Part shown: positions 7,313 through 12,065 of the stretch, in pieces
How the letters are laid out: each line of letters begins with the position of its first letter
Position numbering within the stretch: the first letter of the stretch is position 1
Origin: CAYVBE01 sp964448935
Lineage (GTDB): Bacteria; Planctomycetota; Brocadiia; SM23-32
Length of the DNA: 12,065 nucleotides
Assembly: GCA_964448935.1 (NCBI GenBank)
Contig: CAYVBE010000130.1
Span: forward strand, 1 to 12,065
Reading direction: 5' to 3'
Notes under the pieces: model-generated
What the model saw: only the letters and a program-made list of their open reading frames with translations
What the model was told of the DNA's origin: nothing
Databases searched by the model: none
Made by a program: the position numbers and the translations under genes

Positions 7313-7648
7313 TCAGTGGTCGCAGAGGTTCTCGCCGGTCTCCAGTGCGTCGGCGAGGAAATCCTCGACTATGCGGCGCGGGTCGTCGTCCCGGGCGCCC
7401 ACCACCACGTCTATTCCGGCCTGCGCGAACAGGTCCTGCGCGCGGCGTCCCATGCCGCCCGCGATGATGGTGTCCGCCCCGTTCTCGTGCAGCCAGCGGG
7501 GCAGCAGCCCCGGCTCGTGCGGCGGGGCCTCCAGGCTCTCGGAGCCGGCGATGGCTCCGTCGTCATCCACTTCAAACAGCACGAACTCCTGGCAATGGCC
7601 GAAATGGCGCGCCAGGGCTCCGTCCACAACGGGCACAGCTACTTTCAC
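7313..7648 (-). CDS. NifX/ORP-like protein (dinitrogenase FeMo-cofactor biosynthesis domain), MTH1175-type
   Basis: I place the start at the GTG at 7648, preceded by GAGGAG with 5 bases spacing, giving 111 aa; the open frame to 7801 runs into the mobile element and is not native. The product begins VKVAVPVVDGALARHFGHCQ, contains EAPPHEPGLLPRWL (40-53) and ADTIIAGGMGRRAQDLF (58-74), then VVVGA, and ends ENLCDH. These features, including HFGHC near the N-terminus and the terminal CDH, are typical of the MTH1175/orange-protein branch of the family, which in Desulfovibrio gigas binds a Mo-Cu-sulfide cluster. Metal binding here is inferred from family. It is followed after 18 bases by the fused ATPase gene. 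A MITE-like element ends 7 bases upstream of its RBS, which may affect its transcription. Confidence 0.88.
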   Translation of the reverse strand: MKVAVPVVDGALARHFGHCQEFVLFEVDDDGAIAGSESLEAPPHEPGLLPRWLHENGADTIIAGGMGRRAQDLFAQAGIDVVVGARDDDPRRIVEDFLADALETGENLCDH

Positions 7649-7666
7649 GTTTGCTCCTCGCTTTCT

Positions 7667-7911
7667 AGTGGTCCATAACAGTTGATTCTTGGGGTTCAGC
7701 CGGAGCACCGGTGGACCAGATGCAAGGCGCGGTGAGCGAAGCGCAACGCAGCAGATGGCGTGCCGCCGCCCGGCCCTTCGGGAGCCATGCTGGTGGGCCA
7801 CTTCTGCGTTGCGGCTCCGCAGGGACCAGAAAGGTCGGCTTTGTCGCCGCGCCTTGAATTGACCTCACCAGCATGGCTCTGAACCCCAAAGATCAATTGT
7901 CATGGACCACT
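7667..7911. mobile_element. MITE-like palindromic element with 33-bp terminal inverted repeats
   Basis: The outer arms 7667-7699 (starting AGTGGTCCATAACAG) and 7879-7911 (ending CTGTCATGGACCACT-like, read inward as AGTGGTCCATGACAA) match as inverted repeats at 29 of 33 positions. Nested inside are further inverted pairs: CAAGGCGCGG 7723-7732 with CCGCGCCTTG 7847-7856, CGCAACGCAG 7742-7751 with CTGCGTTGCG 7804-7813, and a perfect 13-bp pair 7783-7795 with 7866-7878. It encodes no transposase, so it would be non-autonomous. No clear target duplication is visible (flanks TTTCT and GGTTC). It lies inside the operon between the Mrp gene and the NifX/ORP-like gene, and its right arm forms the 3' end of the Mrp coding sequence. 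Confidence 0.8.
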
Positions 7912-8753
7912 GGTTCGCTTCCGAGTTCTGCGATCGGGTCTATGGCCGCCAGGAATGCCTGCGCGGCGGGGCTGTCGGGCCGGTTCTCGACGAAGGGCTC
8001 CCCCTCGTCCGATTCCTGAACCACGGCGGGGTCCAGCGGCACGCGCCCCAGGAACGGCACGTCCATGTCCTTGGCCATCTCGCGGCCGCCGCCCTCGCCG
8101 AAGATGTTCACCTCCGCCCCGCACTCGGGGCAGATGAAGCCGCTCATGTTTTCCAGCACGCCCAGCAACGGCAGCTCGAGCCGCCGGCAGAAGCTGATGC
8201 ACTTGCGCACGTCGGAGACCGAGAGCGCCTGGGGCGTGGTGACCACCACACCGCCCGTGGCGTCCGGGATGAGCTGGCAGACCGACAGCGGCTCGTCCCC
8301 GGTGCCGGGTGGCAGGTCAATGACCAGGAAGTCCAGCTCGCCCCACTGCACGTCGGCCAGCAGTTGGCGCAGCACGTTCATCTTCAGCGGCCCGCGCCAG
8401 ATGACCGCCTCGTCGGCGTCCTGAACCAGGAAGGCGATGGACATCACCTGCAGGCGCGGCCCGTGGCGGGCGGGGATTATCTGCTGCCCGTCGGACATGG
8501 CCCGGCTCTCGCCCAGCTTCAGCAGGCGCGGCGCGCTGGGGCCGTGCATGTCGGCGTCCAGCAGGCCCACGTGGAAGCCCTTCCCGGCCAGCGCCACCGC
8601 CAGGTTGGCCGCCACGGTGCTCTTGCCCACGCCGCCCTTGCCGGACAGCACCACCACCTTGTGCCGGATGTGGGACATGCGGTCGCGCAACCTGGCCTGT
8701 TGCTCCTCCTGTTGCGCACGCCGGGCCTCGGCGTTCGGTTGACTCTCAGCCAT
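7893..8753 (-). CDS. Mrp/NBP35-family P-loop ATPase (ApbC-like Fe-S cluster carrier)
   Basis: This is a 286-aa cytoplasmic ATPase that by family binds and transfers an Fe-S cluster. I chose the ATG at 8753 (GGAGA 7 bases upstream); an in-frame GTG at 8789 would overlap the preceding gene. After a charged N-terminal helix (1-30) come Walker A SGKGGVGKST (37-46), DADMHGPSAPRLL (66-78), MSIAFLVQDADEAVIWRGPLK (104-124), VIDLPPGTGDEPL (144-156), LENMSGFICPECG (200-212) with C208/C211 as the cluster-binding CxxC, and a closing FLGRVPLDP segment. The last residues VVHDN and the stop are encoded by the right terminal repeat of the MITE-like element, so the C-terminus is not ancestral. Desulfovibrio ORP loci contain a homologous ATPase with an added C-terminal ORP domain; here the ORP-like partner is a separate downstream gene. 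Confidence 0.94.
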   Translation of the reverse strand: MAESQPNAEARRAQQEEQQARLRDRMSHIRHKVVVLSGKGGVGKSTVAANLAVALAGKGFHVGLLDADMHGPSAPRLLKLGESRAMSDGQQIIPARHGPRLQVMSIAFLVQDADEAVIWRGPLKMNVLRQLLADVQWGELDFLVIDLPPGTGDEPLSVCQLIPDATGGVVVTTPQALSVSDVRKCISFCRRLELPLLGVLENMSGFICPECGAEVNIFGEGGGREMAKDMDVPFLGRVPLDPAVVQESDEGEPFVENRPDSPAAQAFLAAIDPIAELGSEPVVHDN

Positions 8754-8785
8754 GGATTGCTCTCCGGTAGGAGGTTCCGACGGCT

Positions 8786-9145
8786 TCACCAGCGAGGCGC
8801 CACGTCGGCCTCGTCCACGTCCTTCAGCTTGCCGTCCTTGAAGTCCTGGATGGCCTGCTGGACCGTTCCCTCGGCGCCGACGGCCACCTGCACGTCGCCC
8901 TGGCTCAGCACGGACAGCGCCTTCGGACCCATGTGGCCGCTGATAACCAAGTCGCAGCTCTTCTCCACCACCGTGGTGCCGGCCTGCACGCCCGCGCCAC
9001 CGGCGGCGTTCATGTTCTGCGCGTTGTCCACCGCCTCTGCCTCTTCCGTCTCATCGTCGTAGATGACAAAATACCGGGCGCGTCCGAAACGCGGGTCCAC
9101 CTCGTCCGACATCTCCGGTCCCTGGCTCGTCACACAAATCTTCAT
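8786..9145 (-). CDS. NifX-like protein (dinitrogenase FeMo-cofactor biosynthesis family)
   Basis: This is a 119-aa single-domain protein. I start it at the ATG at 9145, with AAGGAG 8 bases upstream; residues upstream of it in the open frame look non-coding. It begins MKICVTSQGPEMSDEVDPRFGR, with the family's DPRFGRA motif (18-24), then GGAGVQAGTTVVEKSCDLVISGHMGP (49-74), and ends with VAVGAEGTVQQAIQDFKDGKL. Members bind or deliver Fe-S or Fe-Mo-S cluster precursors. It lies 58 bases after the NifX-ferredoxin fusion gene and 32 bases before the Mrp start, in one apparent operon. Single Cys at 4 and 64 mean any cluster would need partner ligands. Exact cargo unknown. Confidence 0.9.
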   Translation of the reverse strand: MKICVTSQGPEMSDEVDPRFGRARYFVIYDDETEEAEAVDNAQNMNAAGGAGVQAGTTVVEKSCDLVISGHMGPKALSVLSQGDVQVAVGAEGTVQQAIQDFKDGKLKDVDEADVAPRW

Positions 9146-9203
9146 TCCTTCGGCTCCTTCTGAGCAGCGAAAAACGATTTTCGGAAACATCCGGCCTTCG
9201 GAT

Positions 9204-10100
9204 TCAGGCCGGTCCCAGCGACAGTGCTTTCTCGGGGCATTCCATCACGCACCGGCCGCAGCCGATGCAGTCCTCGACGGACACGCGGGCCACGCCGTCC
9301 ACCGAGATGGCCTCCGTGGGGCAGACCTCCAGGCAGCCGCCGCACGCCGTGCAGCGGTCTTCGTCCACCCGGGCCACCAGCGGCGCAGGGGCGGTTCCCC
9401 CGCCCTGCTGTAACTCTTCGATGCGACTGTTCACCGCCTGCAACTGTTCCGACAGCCCCCCGGCCTGAGCTTTGAGGGCCTCGATCTCGTTCTGCGGCTG
9501 GCCCTGCTGTCCGGGCGGCGTGGGCTGTCCGGCGGCTCCGGGCGCGGCGGCCGCACCACCGCCCGCCGCCATGCCCATGCCGCGTCCCATGCCCATACCA
9601 CGGCCCATGCCGCCTCCGCGACCCATGCCTCTGCCGCCTCCCCGTCCCATACCCATACCGCCGCCCCGACCCATGCCCATTCCGCCGCCACCGCCCATAC
9701 CGGGGCCCGGCTGGGCGCCGGGCGCGGCCTGAGCGCCTCCGGTGCCGTAGTGGCCGGCAACGTTGGGCTGGCCGGCTGCGGAAAAGCCGTCCTGTCGGAA
9801 CTGCTCCACCGCTTCCCGCACCGTGCCGCTGACGCCGATGATCACCTGCACGCCGGCGGCCTCGAGGGTGCGGAAGGCGTTGGGGCCGCAGTTGCCGGTC
9901 AGGACGCAGTCCGCCCCCTGCTCCGCCACCACCTGGGCGGACTGGATGCCCGCGCCGTGGCTCGCGCCCACACTGGGGTTCTCGAGGGCGTCAAATTCCA
10001 TGGTATCCGTGTTGACCCGCAGAAAGTAAGCGCAGCGGCCGAAACGGGGGTCCACCCGGTCGTCCAGACCGGGACCTGTAGCGGTGACGATAATATTCAT
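9204..10100 (-). CDS. NifX-like domain - Gly/Met/Arg tract - coiled coil - 2x[4Fe-4S] ferredoxin fusion protein
   Basis: This 298-aa protein starts at the ATG at 10100 (AGGAAG about 9 bases upstream). Residues 1-106 are a NifX-like domain (TATGPGLDDRVDPRFGRCAYF, GASHGAGIQSAQVVAEQGADCVLTGNCGP). Residues about 130-182 are a low-complexity tract of Gly, Met and Arg (units such as GMGMGRGGG). Residues 203-232 form a coiled coil that resembles the C-terminal coiled coil of the DUF5320 protein encoded upstream. Residues 244-298 are a bacterial ferredoxin with C250/253/256/260 and C278/281/284/288, predicting two [4Fe-4S] clusters. The fusion implies that cluster delivery is coupled to electron transfer. 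It is the first gene after the hairpin-rich gap and is followed by the other NifX-like gene. The Met-rich tract could bind soft metals, but that is speculation. Confidence 0.9.
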   Translation of the reverse strand: MNIIVTATGPGLDDRVDPRFGRCAYFLRVNTDTMEFDALENPSVGASHGAGIQSAQVVAEQGADCVLTGNCGPNAFRTLEAAGVQVIIGVSGTVREAVEQFRQDGFSAAGQPNVAGHYGTGGAQAAPGAQPGPGMGGGGGMGMGRGGGMGMGRGGGRGMGRGGGMGRGMGMGRGMGMAAGGGAAAAPGAAGQPTPPGQQGQPQNEIEALKAQAGGLSEQLQAVNSRIEELQQGGGTAPAPLVARVDEDRCTACGGCLEVCPTEAISVDGVARVSVEDCIGCGRCVMECPEKALSLGPA

Positions 10101-10252
10101 GTTCCTGGTCTTCCTGAAAGCTTCACGGTTTTCTGGTGCCTCGGCACCTCCCCACAAGCCGGCCGGAGCCCGGGGAGTTGCTTCACACGGCTGTCTTCCT
10201 TCCTCCGGTTGAAGCGCCCCTGGCGGGCTCTATCTTACTTCTCTGCTGTTGA

Positions 10253-10288
10253 CCCAGGGCTCTGCCGCCTCCGGCGGGCCGCCCTGGG
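10253..10288. repeat. Palindromic intergenic repeat, copy 1 (CCCAGGGC...GCCCTGGG)
   Basis: Eight-base arms CCCAGGGC (10253-10260) and GCCCTGGG (10281-10288) enclose an inner GCC-TCC-GGC. Its reverse complement begins TTAGCCCAGGGC and aligns with a second, shorter and more degenerate copy at 10384-10413, so two inverted copies flank about 95 bases. Short palindromes of this style occur between genes in several Planctomycetota genomes, as I recall. Confidence 0.6.
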
Positions 10289-10383
10289 CTAATCTTGAAA
10301 CGGCCCTCCGGGCCTGACGGCCCCCTGTTTCGAATGTTCGAAAGCCTTCGTGCCGGAAGCCTGCGGAGCAGGCGTTTCACTGT

Positions 10384-10413
10384 TAGCCCAAGGCGACCGG
10401 AGGGAGCCCTGGG
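10384..10413. repeat. Palindromic intergenic repeat, copy 2 (inverted, degenerate)
   Basis: TTAGCCCAAGGC...GAGCCCTGGG corresponds to the reverse complement of the copy at 10253-10288, sharing TTAGCCCA, CCGGAGG and GAGCCCTGGG, with two internal 4-base shortenings. One arm position differs (CCCAAGGC against CCCAGGGC), which still permits a G-U pair in RNA. Confidence 0.5.
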
Positions 10414-10458
10414 AAACGCACGGCAAAACGATTAAGAGCCCGCGAAGCGGGCGATTCA

Positions 10459-10513
10459 GGGCGTTCGCCGAACGGGTACACGAACGCCCCGACCGCAAGC
10501 CGCCTCGGGCGGC
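10459..10513 (-). terminator. Possible terminator hairpins after the DUF5320 gene
   Basis: Directly after the TAA (10516-10518) of the minus-strand gene lies GCCGCC-TCG-GGCGGC (10499-10513), followed by a 9-bp-stem hairpin (10459-10489). Neither has a following U tract on the minus strand, so intrinsic termination is uncertain; they may instead set the 3' end or processing of the mRNA. Confidence 0.35.
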
Positions 10514-10515
10514 CG

Positions 10516-10932
10516 TTATTCCTCAGTCTGGAGTTCCTCGATGCGCTGCCGGATGCCGTCCAGCGCGTCTTCCAGGTAATCCGCCTGGCCCTTCAGCGCC
10601 TCCAGCTCCTGCTCCCGGCTCGGGCCGGTGGCGTAAGGGGCTGCGTACGGTGCGCCGTAGGCGGCGCCGTATGGCGTTGCGTAGGGCTGCGGGCCGTAGG
10701 CCGGCCGGCCGTAAGCCGGCAGGCCCTGGGCCGCTCTGGCCCAGCCCGGCATACCCGTGGCGTGGTACCAGTTGCGCCATCCGCGGCCTCCACCGCGTCC
10801 GCCCCGGCCCCGGTATCCACGCCCCCCGACGGGGTTCATGAAACCGGGCACCGAATATCCGGCGCAGTATCCTGCCGCTCGTCCTGTCATCGGACCCATT
10901 CCGCCTGGTCCAGTTCCGTCTCCACCTGGCAT
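10516..10932 (-). CDS. DUF5320 family protein with C-terminal coiled coil
   Basis: This 138-aa protein begins MPGGDGTGPGGMGPMTGRAAGYCAGYSVPG, the conserved DUF5320 N-terminus. I chose the ATG at 10932 because AGGAGG lies 7 bases upstream; the ATG two codons earlier sits only one base from that RBS. Residues 36-54 are Gly/Arg-rich with aromatic residues, 66-104 are a Tyr/Pro/Ala/Gly repeat (PYG, PYA units), and 106-137 form a heptad-rich coiled coil (ELEALKGQADYLEDALDGIR). The function of DUF5320 is unknown; it commonly accompanies NifX-like, Mrp and UPF0251 genes in anaerobes. Only one Cys (C23) is present. It lies 38 bases after the second DUF5320 gene and is probably co-transcribed with it. 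Confidence 0.88.
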   Translation of the reverse strand: MPGGDGTGPGGMGPMTGRAAGYCAGYSVPGFMNPVGGRGYRGRGGRGGGRGWRNWYHATGMPGWARAAQGLPAYGRPAYGPQPYATPYGAAYGAPYAAPYATGPSREQELEALKGQADYLEDALDGIRQRIEELQTEE

Positions 10933-10970
10933 GGTCATGCCTCCTGTAGAAGAAAGTTACGGATCGGTCG

Positions 10971-11345
10971 TCAGAAGAATCGGCCGCCTCGTCCGCGACC
11001 ACCGCCACGGCCTCTTCCCATCCCGCGGCCGCGGCCGAAACCGGCGCCGCGGAAACCGCCGTACGGGCGTCCGTAGCCGTAGGGCGTGGCGCCGTAAGCG
11101 CCTCCGTAGGGTGCCCGGTAGGGAGCCCTGTAGGGGGCCCTGTAGGGTGCCCCATAGGGGGCCCCGTAAGGGGTCGGGCGGAACCCGACCGCTCCCCGTT
11201 CCGGGATCGAGCCCGGTACGGGGTTGGCGAAACCGGGCACCGAGTATTCTGCACAGTATTCTGCACAGTATTCTGCACAGTATCCTGCCGCCCGACCGGT
11301 CATGGGACCCATACCGGCCGGTCCTGTTCCGTCTCCGCGTGGCAT
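10971..11345 (-). CDS. DUF5320-like protein with CAEY and Y-x-A-P repeats, no coiled coil
   Basis: This 124-aa paralogue of the next gene has the same N-terminus (MPRGDGTGPAGMGPMTGRAAGYC) and a good RBS (GAGGAGG, 7 bases from the ATG). The conserved GYCAxY is expanded to three tandem CAEY units (residues 23-34), giving three Cys at four-residue spacing. Residues 59-80 are a run of PY(G/R)A units, and the C-terminus (98-124) is an RGG-like tract (GRGRGMGRGRGGGRGRGG) ending RFF. The coiled coil of the companion protein is missing. The expanded Cys repeat could bind metal, which is inference. Located between the zinc ribbon gene (64 bases) and the first DUF5320 gene (38 bases). Confidence 0.85.
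   Translation of the reverse strand: MPRGDGTGPAGMGPMTGRAAGYCAEYCAEYCAEYSVPGFANPVPGSIPERGAVGFRPTPYGAPYGAPYRAPYRAPYRAPYGGAYGATPYGYGRPYGGFRGAGFGRGRGMGRGRGGGRGRGGRFF
11106..11171 (-). repeat. In-frame 12-bp repeats coding Y-x-A-P units
   Basis: About five to six degenerate 12-bp units (minus strand type GGGCCCCCTAC-like) encode PYGA/PYRA repeats in the second DUF5320 protein. Third-position variation between units suggests an older array than the CAEY array nearby. Confidence 0.7.
11244..11279 (-). repeat. Three perfect 12-bp direct repeats coding CAEY
   Basis: GTATTCTGCACA is repeated exactly three times (11244-11255, 11256-11267, 11268-11279), followed by a degenerate partial unit. It encodes three CAEY units where the paralogous DUF5320 protein has a single CAGY. 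Identical units imply recent slippage expansion in steps that preserve the frame. Confidence 0.9.
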
Positions 11346-11409
11346 GTTGGACCTCCTCTCACGCGATTGGGGTTATGGTTATCGAGCGTTGTGCGCTCGC
11401 CGAGCGCGC

Positions 11410-11622
11410 TCAACTGGCGCGCGTCATCTTCGCGCCGCACTTGGGGCACTTCATCTCGTAGCAGGGGACGCCGCGCTGGTGCGTTTTCTTGGCGCCACAG
11501 TTCGGGCAGACGCAGTTGCCGCCCGGCCCGGCCGCGAAGCCGCCCTTCCGGCCGCGTCCGCCACCGGCGCCGCCTCCGCGTCCACCGCCTGCACCTTGAC
11601 CTCCGCTTCCACCACTCAGCAT
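11410..11622 (-). CDS. Small Gly-rich double CPxCG zinc ribbon protein
   Basis: This 70-aa protein has a Gly/Arg-rich N-terminus (1-36) and a compact metal site: CVCPNCGAK (C37, C39, C42), then HQRGVPCYEMKCPKCGAKM (H48, C54, C59, C62). The C39/C42 plus C59/C62 pairs form a zinc-ribbon or rubredoxin-like knuckle; the middle HQRGVPCYEMKCPKCG segment is a conserved signature I recall from small proteins beside DUF5320 and NifX-like genes in anaerobes. The RBS AGGAG is 8 bases before the ATG. It lies 47 bases after the UPF0251 regulator gene. Whether it holds Zn or Fe, and what it does, is unknown. Confidence 0.85.
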   Translation of the reverse strand: MLSGGSGGQGAGGGRGGGAGGGRGRKGGFAAGPGGNCVCPNCGAKKTHQRGVPCYEMKCPKCGAKMTRAS

Positions 11623-11669
11623 GTCTTAACTCCTGTATCCTTAGTCCTCAGACGCGATTCTCGATCGGG

Positions 11670-12023
11670 TCATCTCTGCCCGCCCCGGCCGCGCCGCCGT
11701 CGCCGGCGGTGTCGTCCCGGCCCCTGCGGCGGCGTGAACGAGACCGGCCCGCCCTCGATCACCAGCGCCCGTCCCTCCACCATCGCCTGCGCGACAATCC
11801 TGCGGGCCTCCGCCAGGATGCGGCTAACGGTAGGGCGCGAGACGCCCAGCCGCTCCGCCACCTCCGCCTGGCTCATCCCGCGATAATCCGCCAGCCTGAG
11901 GGCCTCATACCCGTCGAGAGGCAGCACACAGCGCCCCAGGTCGCGGGCCGGAACTCCGGCCGGCTTGAACACAGAAGCCGGCGGCCGGTGCCGTATCGAG
12001 CGTGTTTTCTTATTGCGCGGCAT
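11670..12023 (-). CDS. UPF0251 (DUF134) family HTH DNA-binding protein
   Basis: This 117-aa protein matches the UPF0251/DUF134 family: RCVLPLDGYEALRLADYRGMSQAEVAERLGVSRPTVSRILAEARRIVAQA (31-80) contains a sigma-region-4-like helix-turn-helix (about 51-72), followed by the usual ALVIEGG. The N-terminus is basic (MPRNKKTRSIRHRPP) and the C-terminus ends in an unusual Arg run (104-117). The usual Cys-rich C-terminal metal segment of some family members is not present. GAGG lies 4 bases before the ATG. A perfect TATAAT and an overlapping 12-bp palindrome lie just upstream, so it probably represses itself and the DUF5320/zinc-ribbon genes that follow. It is the first gene of the metal-cluster locus in this window. 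Confidence 0.92.
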   Translation of the reverse strand: MPRNKKTRSIRHRPPASVFKPAGVPARDLGRCVLPLDGYEALRLADYRGMSQAEVAERLGVSRPTVSRILAEARRIVAQAMVEGRALVIEGGPVSFTPPQGPGRHRRRRRRGRGGQR

Positions 12024-12045
12024 GGCGCCTCGAAGTGTCTATTTC

Positions 12046-12063
12046 GAACATATGTTCATTATA
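12046..12063 (-). promoter_or_regulatory. -10 box overlapped by a palindromic operator upstream of UPF0251
   Basis: On the minus strand a perfect TATAAT (12063-12058) runs directly into the perfect 12-bp palindrome GAACATATGTTC (12057-12046). The expected start site, about 7 bases after the -10 box, falls inside the palindrome. A dimeric repressor bound there would block initiation. The -35 region lies beyond the window end. That the UPF0251 protein itself is the binder is inference. Confidence 0.65.
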
Positions 12064-12065
12064 GC

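Larger units (their letters stand above)
10101..10515. other. Hairpin-dense gene-free gap
   Basis: No gene is supported in these 415 bases. It is packed with palindromes: 10135-10148 (GGTGCC/GGCACC), 10253-10288 (CCCAGGGC/GCCCTGGG), 10302-10314 (GGCCC-TCC-GGGCC), 10328-10343 (TTTCGAA-TG-TTCGAAA), 10359-10373 (GCCTGC-GGA-GCAGGC), 10387-10413, 10438-10452 (GCCCGC-GAA-GCGGGC), 10459-10489 (9-bp arms GGGCGTTCG/CGAACGCCC) and 10499-10513 (GCCGCC-TCG-GGCGGC). The last lies directly after the stop of the DUF5320 gene and may end that transcript. Any promoter for the NifX-ferredoxin gene should lie here, but I could not identify one convincingly. Confidence 0.7.

Noticed and set aside
6428..7678. 416-codon plus-strand frame opposite the double ATPase and NifX/ORP-like genes
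   Set aside because: Antisense shadow of well-supported genes; the His/Val/Gln/Arg-rich composition is typical of a complementary high-GC frame.
7649..7801. Upstream extension of the NifX/ORP-like gene to 7801
   Set aside because: The extension is translated from the MITE-like element; the GTG at 7648 has a strong RBS and matches the family N-terminus.
7902..9062. 386-codon plus-strand frame opposite Mrp and NifX-like genes
   Set aside because: Antisense shadow; starts inside the MITE-like terminal repeat and lacks any domain.
11106..11279. Possible CRISPR-like array
   Set aside because: Units are 12 bp, contiguous and in frame within a protein gene, with no spacers.
10757..11461. Plus-strand frame of 234 codons opposite the DUF5320 genes
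   Set aside because: Pro/Arg-rich complement of the Gly/Arg repeats; the minus-strand frames have the conserved DUF5320 start and good ribosome binding sites.

Overview
The window is GC-rich (roughly 65-75% in the coding regions I sampled) except for a two-gene patch at about 2500-5160 that drops to about 50%. The gene families (creatininase, mandelate-racemase enolase, UPF0251, DUF5320, NifX-like/ORP proteins, Mrp- and MinD-type ATPases with ferredoxin inserts) and the hairpin-rich intergenic repeats suggest an anaerobic or microaerobic bacterium, perhaps Planctomycetota or another PVC/FCB-like candidate phylum. This placement rests on gene content and repeat style and is tentative.

Left part (1-2440): a doubtful small ORF, then a divergent pair. 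On the minus strand is a creatininase-family amidohydrolase with a recognisable sigma-70-type promoter. On the plus strand is an enolase-superfamily dehydratase/racemase, followed by a REP-like palindrome.

Middle (about 2440-5160): a lower-GC, apparently acquired islet with its own promoter (TTGACA-17 bp-TACCAT). It holds two overlapping genes. The first (364 aa) is unrecognised. The second (350 aa) carries a PD...EAK nuclease signature followed by Q-x3-Y, a possible C-terminal winged helix, and a terminal QLTLF, which matches the bacterial sliding-clamp binding pentapeptide. This is the best candidate for an undescribed system, possibly defence or DNA processing.

Right part (5165-12065, all minus strand): a metal-cluster / 'orange protein'-type locus. 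Read 5' to 3' on the minus strand it contains: a UPF0251 (DUF134) HTH regulator with a palindromic operator placed on its own promoter; a Gly-rich double zinc ribbon protein; two DUF5320 proteins with amino-acid and DNA repeats; a 415-bp hairpin-dense gap; a NifX-like domain fused through a Gly/Met/Arg tract and coiled coil to a 2x[4Fe-4S] ferredoxin; a stand-alone NifX-like protein; an Mrp/NBP35 ATPase; a third NifX/ORP-like protein; a tandem fusion of two MinD-type ATPases, each with a ferredoxin insert; and an FmdB-family zinc ribbon. A 245-bp MITE-like element with 33-bp terminal inverted repeats sits inside this operon and supplies the stop codon and last residues of the Mrp protein. By analogy with Desulfovibrio ORP loci, the products probably assemble, carry or sense Fe-S or Mo-containing sulfide clusters, but the exact role is unknown.
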